From Spiribacter vilamensis (lineage in GTDB: Bacteria; Pseudomonadota; Gammaproteobacteria; Nitrococcales; Nitrococcaceae), in NCBI RefSeq assembly GCF_004217415.1, contig NZ_SHLI01000001.1:434001-498000 (forward strand): DNA of 64,000 bases, in the 5' to 3' direction. Shown piece after piece: positions 17,262-25,754 of the stretch (its first letter is position 1; each line of letters begins with the position of its first letter). Made by a program: the position numbers and the translations under genes. Under the pieces are notes generated by a model that made no database searches, had not been told where the DNA came from, and saw only the letters and a list, made by a program, of their open reading frames with translations.

Positions 17262-17283
17262 TTTGATTGAGTGTTCAATCAAA
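17262..17283. promoter_or_regulatory. Perfect palindrome in the glpQ leader, possible operator
   Basis: TTTGATTGA and TCAATCAAA form a perfect 9-base inverted repeat around GTGT, 9 bases upstream of the glpQ ATG. Bound by protein, it would block the promoter or ribosome site; folded in RNA, it would sit next to the Shine-Dalgarno sequence. It does not match the GlpR operator. Confidence 0.6.
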
Positions 17284-17338
17284 ACGCTACAGCTCGTTCG
17301 TGCCCGAGTGCAAGCAGAGTTCGGCTCCGGCTCCTCCC

Positions 17339-17367
17339 TTGACGCCCCCCGGTAACTTGATCATAAT
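17339..17367 (+). promoter_or_regulatory. tRNA-Arg promoter
   Basis: TTGACG (17339-17344) and CATAAT (17362-17367) are spaced by exactly 17 bases. The tRNA starts 15 bases after the -10. Confidence 0.75.
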
Positions 17368-17381
17368 TCGCGCTCGTTAAG

Positions 17382-17458
17382 GCGCCTGTAGCTCAACTGG
17401 ATAGAGCACCTGACTACGGATCAGGAGGCTGGGGGTTCGAATCCTCCCGGGCGCACCA
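17382..17458 (+). tRNA. tRNA-Arg(ACG)
   Basis: A 77-base tRNA with encoded CCA. The acceptor stem GCGCCTG pairs with CGGGCGC (one G-U pair), and the anticodon loop CTACGGA gives anticodon ACG in a CCTGA/TCAGG stem. A34 is the target of TadA, encoded at 5450, which makes inosine and lets this tRNA read CGU, CGC and CGA. Confidence 0.97.
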
Positions 17459-17467
17459 AGACCAAAG

Positions 17468-17496
17468 GAAAACCGGCGTTCAGCCGGTTTTTTTTA
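17468..17496 (+). terminator. Intrinsic terminator of tRNA-Arg
   Basis: The stem AAAACCGGC/GCCGGTTTT with loop GTTCA is followed by further T residues. It lies 10 bases after the CCA end. Confidence 0.93.
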
Positions 17497-17544
17497 TGGA
17501 CACCCGGGAGGGTTCGAACCCCTGAGTTAATCCTCCCGGGCGCA
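17497..17544. repeat. Inverted and direct copies of the tRNA-Arg 3' end
   Basis: On the minus strand, 17522-17497 reads GGGGTTCGAACCC, then TCCCGGGTGTCCA, a near copy of the tRNA-Arg T-arm to CCA end (about 24 of 27 bases). On the plus strand, 17529-17544 is AATCCTCCCGGGCGCA, identical to the last 16 bases of the tRNA before CCA. The two copies also pair with each other (CCCGGGAGG/CCTCCCGGG). The remaining bases to 17585 show nothing. Confidence 0.85.
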
Positions 17545-17585
17545 GCCTTTCCTCCTGAAATCGTCCGTTAGCGATATCGCCCGGA

Positions 17586-18179
17586 CTAGCCGTGCTGCTT
17601 CAACCTGGCAGCGGTCGCGACCCAGGCTTCGACCACCGTGCTCAATTGCTCCGCCTGCTTCGGATCGGCAAGCTCGTCTGCGTCATTGAAGGCATCGAAT
17701 GCGCCGGCGAGTGCGAATTGATCCGGGATAACATGAACCCCGATGTTGCCAAGCATCATCCGCAGCGGGACTAATCCGCGCAGACCGCCCAGGCCACCGG
17801 GTGATGCGGCCACCAGCGCTGCAACCTTGCCCCGATAGGCCGCGAGAGGTGGCTCATCCGCGTCCTTCCGACGCGAGATCCAGTCGAGGGCGTTCTTGAG
17901 CACTGGCGACAGTGAACTGTTGTACTCCGGCGACGCAATCAAAAACCCGTCGCATTGACGCAAGCGGGCCTTGAGCTCTTGCGCAGCGGCCGGAATCCCC
18001 TCGCGATCTTCCAGATCTCCGTCGTAGAGCGGCAGTGGGTAATCGGCGAGATCGAGGAACTCGACGCTTGCACCGGCGTGGCGGGCCCGGTCCCTTGCCA
18101 GTCGAGCGAGCTTCTTGTTGACCGATGCCTTTCGGGTACTACCGGCGAGCGTGATCAGGTCTAATTGTTGGTCAGTCAT
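17586..18179 (-). CDS. NADPH-dependent FMN reductase family protein
   Basis: The 197-residue flavodoxin-like protein has the phosphate loop LAGSTRKASVNKKLA, the SPEYNSSLSPVLKNALDW motif that holds the flavin ring, and ASPGGLGGLRGL. Members reduce FMN, quinones, chromate or azo dyes with NAD(P)H, and the substrate cannot be told from sequence. A second, diverged relative is at 22244. No operon partner is evident. Confidence 0.9.
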   Translation of the reverse strand: MTDQQLDLITLAGSTRKASVNKKLARLARDRARHAGASVEFLDLADYPLPLYDGDLEDREGIPAAAQELKARLRQCDGFLIASPEYNSSLSPVLKNALDWISRRKDADEPPLAAYRGKVAALVAASPGGLGGLRGLVPLRMMLGNIGVHVIPDQFALAGAFDAFNDADELADPKQAEQLSTVVEAWVATAARLKQHG

Positions 18180-18381
18180 ATCAAGCCGTTAACCTTGTCG
18201 AAGGAGTTGTTGGTGAGGTGAATTTTGATAGTTTACCAGCGTGCCATCAGTAAAGTTGATGCTGGGGCTCATTAATCATCGCGCCGTAAGCCGTTGACAC
18301 TGGAACCCTTGACCGCAACATGTGTCCCCTGAAGGTCACCGCAATACATACCCTTTCAGCGGGTGACCGGGGATCACGCCG

Positions 18382-19263
18382 ATGTTGCTTCCAATTGCGC
18401 TTGTGATGGCCGCCGCGTTCCAGTGGGGGCTCGCCGGAGGTCTGGCCGGCCAGCTGATGACCTCGGGCTGGGAGCCCGAGTTGCTATCGTTCTGGCGTTT
18501 GCTGATCGGCCTCTTTTGTATGCTCGCATGGGTGACCGTGATCCGCTTGCAGGGTTACAGCCTCAACCTGACGCGGCCCCTGGTCGGGTGGTCAGTGTTG
18601 GCGGGGCTGGGCGTTACCGGCAATCTCACTTTCTATTTCATCAGCATCACGGAGGCCAGTGTCGCGGTCGCAGTGACGCTGATGTACAGCGCGCCGGTCA
18701 TGGTCTATTTCGTGTCGTTCGTGCGCGGGACAGAACGACCAACCTTGTTAAAGCTGAGCGTTATCGCGGCGATTATGGTGGGGGTTGTGCTGTTAACGGG
18801 GCTTTACCGTACAACGCCGGGCGCGTTCAGCCCGTGGGGCGTGATCGCCGGTCTCCTGTCCGGAATCTCGTATTCGGTGTTTATCTTTGCCTTCAAATCC
18901 GCCGGACCGCATGGGCGCACACCGGTCTCGCTGATGATTGCGTTTCTCGCCGCCGTCCTGGCGCTGGTGTTCCTGGTCGATCCGCAACAGGCGATCAGTG
19001 TGCCGCTATCACCCGATGCACCGTTATTTCTCCTGTTCGGACTGATCGGGGCAGGCTTGTCGTTCCTGTGCTACTTCATCGGCCTGCGGGGTGTATTGCC
19101 CACAATGGCGGCGGTAGTGGCGATGATTGAGCCGATCACCGCCACGCTCTATGGCGTGATCGGGCTCGGAGAGGCGCTTTCCATTGCCGAGGTGGTGGGG
19201 ATGTTGATTATCCTGTCCTCGGTGACGGCGCTCACCATCATCAGTCAGCGGGAGTCGACCTGA
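18382..19263 (+). CDS. EamA/DMT-family transporter
   Basis: The 293-residue inner-membrane protein has ten hydrophobic segments in two EamA repeats. Typical pieces are FWRLLIG near residue 38, the SVAVAVTLMYSAPV pore segment, and VVAMIEPITATLYGVIGLGE in repeat two. The substrate is unknown (amino acids, metabolites or drugs in relatives). GGGGAT precedes the ATG. The 200-base leader (18180-18381) contains an inverted repeat GGTCACC/GGTGACC at about 18335-18368 and a TTGACA near 18293. I recognise no riboswitch there. Confidence 0.9.
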   Translation: MLLPIALVMAAAFQWGLAGGLAGQLMTSGWEPELLSFWRLLIGLFCMLAWVTVIRLQGYSLNLTRPLVGWSVLAGLGVTGNLTFYFISITEASVAVAVTLMYSAPVMVYFVSFVRGTERPTLLKLSVIAAIMVGVVLLTGLYRTTPGAFSPWGVIAGLLSGISYSVFIFAFKSAGPHGRTPVSLMIAFLAAVLALVFLVDPQQAISVPLSPDAPLFLLFGLIGAGLSFLCYFIGLRGVLPTMAAVVAMIEPITATLYGVIGLGEALSIAEVVGMLIILSSVTALTIISQREST

Positions 19264-19280
19264 AAGCGGGTTTGATCCGC

Positions 19281-19931
19281 TCAGATGGACTGGCCGGTGG
19301 TCCGCCAGTCGCGGGTAAACTGATCCAGCCCCTGATCGGTCAGCACATGGTTCGCGAGGCTGCGGATGACGCCAGGCGGGATGGTCGCCACATCGGCGCC
19401 GGCAAGCGCGGCGTTCTTGACGTGGTTGGCGTTACGGATCGACGCCGCAAGGATCTGCGTGGGGAAATCGTAATTGTCGTAGATCGCCCGCATCTCGTTA
19501 ATCAACGTCATGCCGTCGACATTGATGTCATCAAGCCGACCAATGAACGGCGAGATGTAGGTCGCACCGGCCTTGGCTGCCAGTAGCGCCTGATTGGCGG
19601 AAAAGCAGAGCGTTACGTTGGTGGCGATACCATCACCGTCCAACCGACGACATGCCTTGAGGCCGTCCAGTGTCAACGGCAGCTTGACGACAACATTGTC
19701 CGCGATCGCCGCGAGCGTGTGGGCCTCGCGCAGCATGCCGTCAAAATCGAGGGCCGCTACTTCTGCGGATACAGGACCGTTGACGATCTCGCAGATCTCG
19801 CCGACCACGGCCTTGAAATCACGCCCCGATTTCGCAATAAGCGACGGGTTGGTGGTAACGCCATCAAGCAGTCCGTAATCGTTGAGTTCACGGATATCGT
19901 CGGCCTGCGCCGTGTCGACAAAGAATTTCAT
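19281..19931 (-). CDS. Small transaldolase / fructose-6-phosphate aldolase family
   Basis: The 216-residue protein belongs to the short TalC/FSA group of the transaldolase family. It has [30 protein letters not shown], the Schiff-base lysine in NVVVKLPLT, and [10 protein letters not shown]. Whether it acts as a transaldolase in the pentose phosphate pathway or as an aldolase cannot be decided from motifs alone. It precedes the HIT gene's product in no shared pathway, but the HIT gene ends only 6 bases upstream, so the two may be co-transcribed. Confidence 0.92.
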   Translation of the reverse strand: MKFFVDTAQADDIRELNDYGLLDGVTTNPSLIAKSGRDFKAVVGEICEIVNGPVSAEVAALDFDGMLREAHTLAAIADNVVVKLPLTLDGLKACRRLDGDGIATNVTLCFSANQALLAAKAGATYISPFIGRLDDINVDGMTLINEMRAIYDNYDFPTQILAASIRNANHVKNAALAGADVATIPPGVIRSLANHVLTDQGLDQFTRDWRTTGQSI

Positions 19932-19937
19932 ATCAGA

Positions 19938-20294
19938 TCAGTTCCCGGGCCAGGGTGGCCAGCCCATGCTGCGCCCACCCATCAAATGGAGGTGGATGTG
20001 CCAGACAGTCTGGCCGGCATCGCGTCCGCAGTTGAAGATGCTGCGAAAACCGGTTTCCGCGATACCTAGCGATTCAGCAAGCGTTTTGGCCGTTAGATGC
20101 ATGTGGCCGATGAGCTCGGCGTCCGCCGCCTCGATCTCGGTCATGCTCTCTATGTGTCGGCGCGGGATGATGAGCACGTGAGTGGGTGCTTGCGGGTGGA
20201 TGTCGCGGAATGCGACCACCTGATCATCCTGGTGGATGAGCTCGGCGTCCATCCGTCCCGCAGCGATCTCGCAAAAAATACAGGGTTTATTCAT
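19938..20294 (-). CDS. hinT: HIT-family nucleotide-binding hydrolase (HinT-like)
   Basis: The 118-residue protein has CIFCEIAAGRMDAELIHQDD at the N-terminus and the histidine triad HIHLHLMGGR near the C-terminus. HinT enzymes hydrolyse adenosine phosphoramidates and aminoacyl-AMP. It sits 6 bases upstream of the transaldolase gene on the same strand. Confidence 0.94.
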   Translation of the reverse strand: MNKPCIFCEIAAGRMDAELIHQDDQVVAFRDIHPQAPTHVLIIPRRHIESMTEIEAADAELIGHMHLTAKTLAESLGIAETGFRSIFNCGRDAGQTVWHIHLHLMGGRSMGWPPWPGN

Positions 20295-20342
20295 AAGCTG
20301 ACATTAAGGCCCAGTTCCCGCGCAACGCAACCGCTGAGGCGG

Positions 20343-20813
20343 TTAATCGGACAGGGCATCGACACGGGCCCGAAGGCTTTCCGCCAGTGCCCTGGCCTGC
20401 TCGTTGTCCGCCGCATTGACCGGGGTCAGGCCCTCCCGCGTCAGAAAAATGTCCGACCAGTGATCTCCTCCCGCGGCAAAGGTGCTGAAGTCCCCCCACC
20501 AGAGGATCTGGTAATGCGCTGACGTGATGGCATTGTGGGCGACGCGGCTCTCTTCCTCGAGCCCGTAGACGTCGACACGCGTGAGGATCGGCTCGAGCTC
20601 TGCCTTGATCGCGATCAGGGCGGGGCCGCGTATGGCCCAGCGCTGAGGCTCCATGCGCCGGAGCCACTGCGAGATCTCGGGCATATTGCGGAACCACTGG
20701 AGGGCGAGATGTGTGCCATCACTCGTGGCGCAGCCGACCTGGAAGCGCCGGGGGTCGCGGCGCTGGGTGAGGAGGTGTACGTCGTTGAAGCTCTGGCCTT
20801 CCCATGCATGCAT
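20343..20813 (-). CDS. Conserved-looking protein of unknown function
   Basis: A 156-residue soluble protein with no signal peptide and no motif I recognise. It is rich in aromatic residues (HAWEGQSFNDVHLL, LQWFRNMPEISQWL, ITSAHYQILWWGDFSTF) and ends in a helical Ala/Leu segment. It is divergent from the peroxiredoxin across an AT-rich promoter region (20814-20921) and is followed 48 bases later by the HIT-transaldolase pair. Confidence 0.75.
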   Translation of the reverse strand: MHAWEGQSFNDVHLLTQRRDPRRFQVGCATSDGTHLALQWFRNMPEISQWLRRMEPQRWAIRGPALIAIKAELEPILTRVDVYGLEEESRVAHNAITSAHYQILWWGDFSTFAAGGDHWSDIFLTREGLTPVNAADNEQARALAESLRARVDALSD

Positions 20814-20921
20814 AGTATTCGATCCAGTTATATAAAAATAATGAATAATTCTTTTAAATGATGGGTCTTGGGCTCTACGCTCTTTTCATTATCGTTAAAC
20901 AGAAGCCACTGGAGCGTTTCG

Positions 20922-21584
20922 ATGGGACTGCGTATAGGAAGCCTGGCGCCGGATTTTACCGCCAAAACCACAGAAGGCGAGATCCGATTCCACGACTGGA
21001 TCGGTGACGACTGGGCGATCCTGTTTTCACATCCGAAGGATTTTACGCCGGTCTGCACCACCGAACTCGGCTACATGGCACAGCTCAAGCCGGATTTCGA
21101 CAAGCGCGGTACAAAGGTCATCGGGCTCTCGGTGGATCCTGTCGAGAACCACGCAACCTGGGCGCGCGACATCGAAGAGACGCAGGGCACGGCGCCGAAT
21201 TATCCAATGATCGGCGACACGGATCTCACCGTCGCCAAGCTCTATGACATGCTGCCCGAGGACGATGGCGAGAACTACGAGGGCAGGACCGCCAAGGACA
21301 ATGCCACTGTTCGAGCGGTTTACGTCATTGGTCCGGACAAGCGCATCAAGGCGATGCTCATCTATCCGATGACCAGTGGTCGCGATTTCAACGAGATACT
21401 GCGCCTGCTCGATTCGCTGCAACTGAACGCGCGGCACACGGTCGCGACCCCGGTCAACTGGCGTGATGGCGACGACATCATCATTCCGCCGGCGGTCACG
21501 GACGAGCAGGCAAGAGAGAAATTCCCGGAGGGGTGGGATACCCTCAAGCCCTATCTGCGTGTCGCTCGTCAGCCCACCGACTAA
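20922..21584 (+). CDS. 1-Cys peroxiredoxin (Prx6 type)
   Basis: The 220-residue cytoplasmic peroxidase reduces hydrogen peroxide and organic hydroperoxides. The peroxidatic Cys is in DFTPVCTTELG, after FSHPKD, and the 1-Cys group's C-terminal domain starts near NWRDGDDIIIPP. I chose the ATG at 20922 (MGLRIGSLAPDF) because it follows GGAG at 20911 and fits the family start; the frame is open for 18 further codons upstream. After the stop, a GGCCGGG/CCCGGCC stem (21594-21620) without a T-run may help end transcription. Confidence 0.94.
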   Translation: MGLRIGSLAPDFTAKTTEGEIRFHDWIGDDWAILFSHPKDFTPVCTTELGYMAQLKPDFDKRGTKVIGLSVDPVENHATWARDIEETQGTAPNYPMIGDTDLTVAKLYDMLPEDDGENYEGRTAKDNATVRAVYVIGPDKRIKAMLIYPMTSGRDFNEILRLLDSLQLNARHTVATPVNWRDGDDIIIPPAVTDEQAREKFPEGWDTLKPYLRVARQPTD

Positions 21585-21703
21585 ATCAATCATGGCCGGG
21601 GCGGGCTCATCGTCCCGGCCGGGTCCTGCCATCGCGTCACGGCGCCGGAATCCTGTGCCGTGTTAGGCTTATCGCCATAAATAGCAAAGACCGGCAGGGT
21701 TGC

Positions 21704-22036
21704 ATGGCGTATTCAGAGCGCATTTACCGAGTGATATTTCACAACCAGGGCAAGATTTACGAGATCTACGCGCGCAATATCTCCGACGGTGGGTTGCTCG
21801 GCTTTGTCGAGATCGAAGAGCTCACCTTTGGCGAGCGTACCCAGGTTGTTGTCGATCCGGCGGAAGAGAAGCTTAAAAACGAGTTCGAGGGCGTAAAGCG
21901 CACCTATGTCCCGATGCACTCCATCGTCCGCGTGGATGAAGTCGAAAAGGAAGGCGCTCCCAGGATTTCCGATGCCGACGGTAATGTCACTCCCTTCCCG
22001 ACCTCGGTCTACGGCCCGGGCCGCGGCACTGATTGA
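21704..22036 (+). CDS. DUF1820 family protein
   Basis: A 110-residue protein with the DUF1820 sequence: ERIYRVIFHNQGKIYEIYAR, ISDGGLLGFVEIEEL, VVVDPAEEKLKNEFEGV. Members are small cytoplasmic proteins of gammaproteobacteria with no assigned function. The ATG at 21704 has a purine-rich ribosome site (GGCAGGG). tRNA-Ser(GGA) follows 36 bases later. Confidence 0.88.
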   Translation: MAYSERIYRVIFHNQGKIYEIYARNISDGGLLGFVEIEELTFGERTQVVVDPAEEKLKNEFEGVKRTYVPMHSIVRVDEVEKEGAPRISDADGNVTPFPTSVYGPGRGTD

Positions 22037-22061
22037 TCCACAGCCCGCCGTGAATTACCCT
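22033..22061 (+). promoter_or_regulatory. Candidate promoter of tRNA-Ser(GGA)
   Basis: TTGATC (22033-22038, overlapping the DUF1820 stop) and TACCCT (22056-22061) are spaced by 17 bases, with the tRNA 11 bases further on. Confidence 0.5.
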
Positions 22062-22072
22062 GCATGCTTATT

Positions 22073-22202
<130 letters not shown>

Positions 22203-22212
22203 AAGCAGTGCC

Positions 22213-22232
22213 GGGGTTCGAACCCTCCCTCT
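22213..22232 (-). repeat. Inverted copy of the tRNA-Ser(GGA) T-arm
   Basis: The minus strand reads AGAGGGAGGGTTCGAACCCC, the same T-arm core as the tRNA just upstream (GAGGGTTCGAATCCC), placed 10 bases beyond the terminator. It lies only 11 bases before the next gene. Confidence 0.85.
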
Positions 22233-22243
22233 GAAGTTGTTCC

Positions 22244-22900
22244 ATGCCCATGAATTTCCTTGTATTCCTCGGATCGGTCCGCGACAGTACACCTCCGCGC
22301 CCTGCACGACTTGGTCTCAGAGTCGCGCGCGCCTGCAAGGGCTGGCTCGAGACTGACGGCCACGAGGTCGAGCTCGTCGATCCGCTGGCATTCGACCTCG
22401 GTGGTTCGTTCAAGCCGCAATTCTCGTATCCGCAGGGCAAAGCCCCCGTGGCGCTGGATGACCTGGCGCGGCGGATAGAAGCCGCCGATGGCTACGTCAT
22501 GGCCAGCCCCGAGTACAACCACTCCATGAGCCCGGCGCTCGCCCATCTCCTCAACCACTTTGGCAGCTCGCTCTTCTCCTACAAGCCGAGCGCGATCGCC
22601 ACCTATTCCGCCGGGCAGTGGGGCGGGGCCCGGGCGGCCGTCAACATGCGGACGTATCTCGCCGAACTCGGGTGCCTGCCCGTATCAGCGATGATCCACG
22701 TGCCCAGGGCACAGGAAGTATTCGAGGAGGAGGGGGGCTACCTGTCAGGCGTCGACGGCGACCGCTGGAGCGATTACCTTGGCCGAACCCTGGCACAGCT
22801 CGTCTGGTGGGCCGAGGCGACCCGCCGTCAGCGCAGAGAGGGAAGCGCTGAACGTCCCGCTGCCTTCACCCGCGATCCGTCGCAGCGAAACGCTCCGTGA
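22244..22900 (+). CDS. NAD(P)H-dependent FMN reductase family protein, second copy
   Basis: A 218-residue flavodoxin-like protein. It has FLGSVRDSTPPRPARLG (phosphate loop), MASPEYNHSMSPALAHLLNHF (flavin ring site) and YSAGQWGGARAA. The C-terminal ~25 residues are basic and look disordered. It is longer than the copy at 17586 and only distantly related. Start codons at 22244 and 22250 are both possible. It is convergent with the patatin gene, 10 bases apart. Confidence 0.88.
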   Translation: MPMNFLVFLGSVRDSTPPRPARLGLRVARACKGWLETDGHEVELVDPLAFDLGGSFKPQFSYPQGKAPVALDDLARRIEAADGYVMASPEYNHSMSPALAHLLNHFGSSLFSYKPSAIATYSAGQWGGARAAVNMRTYLAELGCLPVSAMIHVPRAQEVFEEEGGYLSGVDGDRWSDYLGRTLAQLVWWAEATRRQRREGSAERPAAFTRDPSQRNAP

Positions 22901-22910
22901 CCACGCTGCC

Positions 22911-23954
22911 CTATCCCTGGTGCTCGCCGCCGATACTGTCGAACATTTTACGCAGATTGACCGTTGCCCGTGTGCCGATATGCGGGACGGTCTCATCAAG
23001 CCAGCGGTCGGCCGTCTCCCGGCCCATGTCGCGCAGCTTGGTGAGGAATGCCCATTCGGTATTGAGCTTCGACGAGGCGCCCAGGGGCTTCATTTCGGCC
23101 TGGTTTTCGATGATATGAACCCGCACCTGGCGGTAGTCTTGCGTTGACAACTTGCCCTGGCGAATCAGCCGGTCAACGAAGTCAATCGCCCGCAGTTCGT
23201 TCAACAGGCTGCTGTTGAAGTTGATTTCGCTCATCCGGTCCTGGATATCCTGCGGCGTTGTCGGTGCGCCTTTGCGCTCGACGGGATTGATCTGGACAAC
23301 CACAACGTCGTCGCTGCCGGTTTTGCCGTAGAACGGAAACAGCGCCGGGTTACCCATATAGCCGCCATCCCAGTAGGGGACCCCGTCGATTTCGACTGCT
23401 TGAAACAGGGTCGGCAGGCAGGTCGAGGCCATCACCATATCCGCGGTCAGGTGCTCGCGTGGAAACACCTTGACCTTTCCGGTCTCGACATTGGTTGCCG
23501 AGATGAACAGCTTGAAGGCGGTGCAATGGCGCACCCTCTCGAAGTCGATACTCTCCTCGAGCAGATCGCGCAGCGGGTTCATGTTCGCCGGGTTGAGCTG
23601 ATACGGCGAGGCGATCCGCGACATCGCGTCCATCGCGTAATAGACGGGGTTGCGATCCAGACCCCAGTAGCCCGTTAGTGTGTCGAGGGGAGTGCGTTTC
23701 AGCGGGCTGCCCCTGGCGCCTTCGCTCATGCAGCGCCAGAAGTTGTCGAGGGCGGCGCGTGCGCCTTCCGGGCCATCCCGCGTGTAGCCATCAGCCACCG
23801 CGACGGCGTTCATCGCGCCGGCCGAGGTGCCGGAGATGCCGGCGATTGCGAGGCGTTCGTCCTCGAGAATACGGTCCAGCACGCCCCAGGTGAAGGCGCC
23901 GTGCGCGCCGCCGCCCTGCAGCGCCAGATTGACGGGCTTGGCCGATGTCGCCAT
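22911..23954 (-). CDS. Patatin-like phospholipase
   Basis: The 347-residue protein has the patatin catalytic set: oxyanion loop QGGGAHGAFTWGVLD, nucleophile Ser in GISGTSAGAMNA, and the dyad Asp in YWDGGYMGNPALFP. No signal peptide is visible, so it acts in the cytoplasm. Its start codon shares one base with the stop of the 3-hydroxybutyrate dehydrogenase gene, so the two are one operon. Patatin-like proteins occur beside bdh genes in polyhydroxybutyrate-using bacteria; a depolymerase role is inference only. Confidence 0.92.
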   Translation of the reverse strand: MATSAKPVNLALQGGGAHGAFTWGVLDRILEDERLAIAGISGTSAGAMNAVAVADGYTRDGPEGARAALDNFWRCMSEGARGSPLKRTPLDTLTGYWGLDRNPVYYAMDAMSRIASPYQLNPANMNPLRDLLEESIDFERVRHCTAFKLFISATNVETGKVKVFPREHLTADMVMASTCLPTLFQAVEIDGVPYWDGGYMGNPALFPFYGKTGSDDVVVVQINPVERKGAPTTPQDIQDRMSEINFNSSLLNELRAIDFVDRLIRQGKLSTQDYRQVRVHIIENQAEMKPLGASSKLNTEWAFLTKLRDMGRETADRWLDETVPHIGTRATVNLRKMFDSIGGEHQG

Positions 23955-24724
23955 CAGTCCATCCGCCAGCCGTGGCTGACCACGATGCTCTGCCCGGTCA
24001 GTGCGTTACTCGGGAAGGTTGCGAGGAAAAGCGCTGTGTGTGCGACGTCTTCAACCGTGGTGAACTCCTTGTCCACGGTTTCGCCCAGCATGACTTCATT
24101 GACGACTTCCTCTTCGGAGATGCCCAGATCTTTCGCCTGCTCGGGGATCTGCTTGTCCACCAGCGGTGTCCGGACAAATCCGGGGCAGATGACATTGGTG
24201 CGGACGCCATGCGGCCCGCCCTCTTTGGCAATGGTCCGCGCGAGTCCCATCAGGCCGTGCTTGGCCGAGACGTAGGGCGCCTTGAGGGCCGAGGCCTCCT
24301 GCGAATGGACCGACCCGACATAGAGGATCGTTCCGCTGCCCCGGGCATACATATGGGGCAGCACAGCCTTCGATGTCAGGAATCCGCCGTCGAGATGGAT
24401 CGCGACGACCTTGCGCCAGTCGGCGTAGCTGAACTCCTCGACCCGCTTGACGATCTGGATGCCGGCGTTCGACACCAGGACATCGATCCGGCCGTGCTCC
24501 GCGATAACCTTCTCGACGCCACGCTGCACGGCCGCTTCGTCGGTGACGTCCATGTCGACGCCCGTGTGTCCCTCGCCCAGCGCCCGCGCGGCGTCATTCG
24601 CGGCATCGACGTTGATGTCGGCGATGACGACCTTGCCGCCGGCCTGCGCAAAGGTGCGGGCAATCTCGAAGCCTATGCCGCTCGCGCCGCCGGTGACGAT
24701 GCAGATCCTGTCGGTCAGTTCCAT
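23954..24724 (-). CDS. bdhA: 3-hydroxybutyrate dehydrogenase
   Basis: The 256-residue short-chain dehydrogenase interconverts 3-hydroxybutyrate and acetoacetate with NAD. It has the cofactor loop TGGASGIGFEIA, NAG in VSNAGIQ, the catalytic Ser in YVGSVHS, YVSAKHG (Tyr and Lys), and the 3-HBDH-type C-terminus (LFLATFPSNALTGQSIVVSHGW). I use the ATG at 24724, because the possible GTG at 24736 is itself the GTGGAG ribosome site. It is divergent from the CDF gene; a TATAAT at 24751-24756 serves the other direction. Confidence 0.94.
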   Translation of the reverse strand: MELTDRICIVTGGASGIGFEIARTFAQAGGKVVIADINVDAANDAARALGEGHTGVDMDVTDEAAVQRGVEKVIAEHGRIDVLVSNAGIQIVKRVEEFSYADWRKVVAIHLDGGFLTSKAVLPHMYARGSGTILYVGSVHSQEASALKAPYVSAKHGLMGLARTIAKEGGPHGVRTNVICPGFVRTPLVDKQIPEQAKDLGISEEEVVNEVMLGETVDKEFTTVEDVAHTALFLATFPSNALTGQSIVVSHGWRMD

Positions 24725-24808
24725 TGTTATCTCCACGGAAATTGATGGCTTATAATGGTGTGCGCTGCATCACTGTCGGGCGAACGCCCCCAATCAGTAT
24801 GATCCCTT

Positions 24809-25738
24809 ATGGCACATCACCACAGTCATGCCCACGTTCACGCCGATTTCGAAAGTGGCGACCGGCGCGTGTTCCTCGCGATCGTCGTCAACGGCCTGCT
24901 GACGGCGGCGCAGGTTGTGGCCGGCATCCTCTCCGGGAGCCTGGCGCTGATCGCCGACGCGTTGCATAACCTCTCCGACATGGCGTCGCTGGTGATTGGT
25001 TTTACGGCCCGCAAAGTTGCCCGGCGCCCGGCGGATGCCCGCATGAGTTTCGGCTATGCGCGGGTGGAAGTCGTCGCTGCGCTCGTCAATTACACAACGC
25101 TCATCCTCGTCGGCGCCTACCTGATCTACGAGGGGATAATGCGGATTGTCGAGCCGACTGAAGTGACGGGCTGGGTGGTTGTCGTTGTTGCCGCGCTGGC
25201 GCTTATCGTCGACGCCATTACAGCCCTGCTGACCTATTCAATGCAGAAGGGCAGTGTGAATATACGCGCGCTTTTCCTGCACAATCTCTCGGATGCGCTG
25301 GCTTCAATCGCCGTGATGGTGGCCGGGACACTGATCATCCTGTTCGATGCGGTCTGGGTGGATCCGGCCATTACCATTGGTATTGCCGTTTATATCCTCT
25401 ACCTCGGGCTCACCGAGATCGGAGGGCCGATTCGGACATTAATGCTGTGCAGCCCGCCGGATATCGACGGTGAGGCCGTCATCTCGACGCTCCGAGAGGT
25501 CGATGGTGTGCAGGACGTCCACCACGTTCACCTCTGGCAGATGCAGGAGCACGAGGCTTCACTGGATGCCCATGTCGTGCTGACAGAGGTCGGATGGCAG
25601 CGGCTGGAGGCGGTCAAGTCCGAGCTCAAGACCGCGCTTGGTAATGGTTTCGGGATACTGCATTCAACACTGGAGTTCGAACACCCGGAGCATGCTCACA
25701 CCGGCGCGAATACATTCGGTCACGTAACTTCCCATTGA
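24809..25738 (+). CDS. Cation diffusion facilitator (zinc/cobalt/cadmium exporter)
   Basis: The 309-residue inner-membrane antiporter has a histidine-rich N-terminus (MAHHHSHAHVHADF). It has six hydrophobic segments with the metal-site pairs in DALHNLSDMASL (TM2) and LHNLSDALAS (TM5), and a C-terminal cytoplasmic domain with VHHVHLWQM. This matches the CzcD/ZitB type. A consensus -10 (TATAAT) is in the 84-base divergent region. Confidence 0.94.
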   Translation: MAHHHSHAHVHADFESGDRRVFLAIVVNGLLTAAQVVAGILSGSLALIADALHNLSDMASLVIGFTARKVARRPADARMSFGYARVEVVAALVNYTTLILVGAYLIYEGIMRIVEPTEVTGWVVVVVAALALIVDAITALLTYSMQKGSVNIRALFLHNLSDALASIAVMVAGTLIILFDAVWVDPAITIGIAVYILYLGLTEIGGPIRTLMLCSPPDIDGEAVISTLREVDGVQDVHHVHLWQMQEHEASLDAHVVLTEVGWQRLEAVKSELKTALGNGFGILHSTLEFEHPEHAHTGANTFGHVTSH

Positions 25739-25754
25739 AAATATCCAGGAGACG

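Noticed and set aside
18335-18368. A riboswitch before the EamA transporter
   Set aside because: Only one 7-base inverted repeat is seen; no ykkC, guanidine or other known core motif is recognisable.
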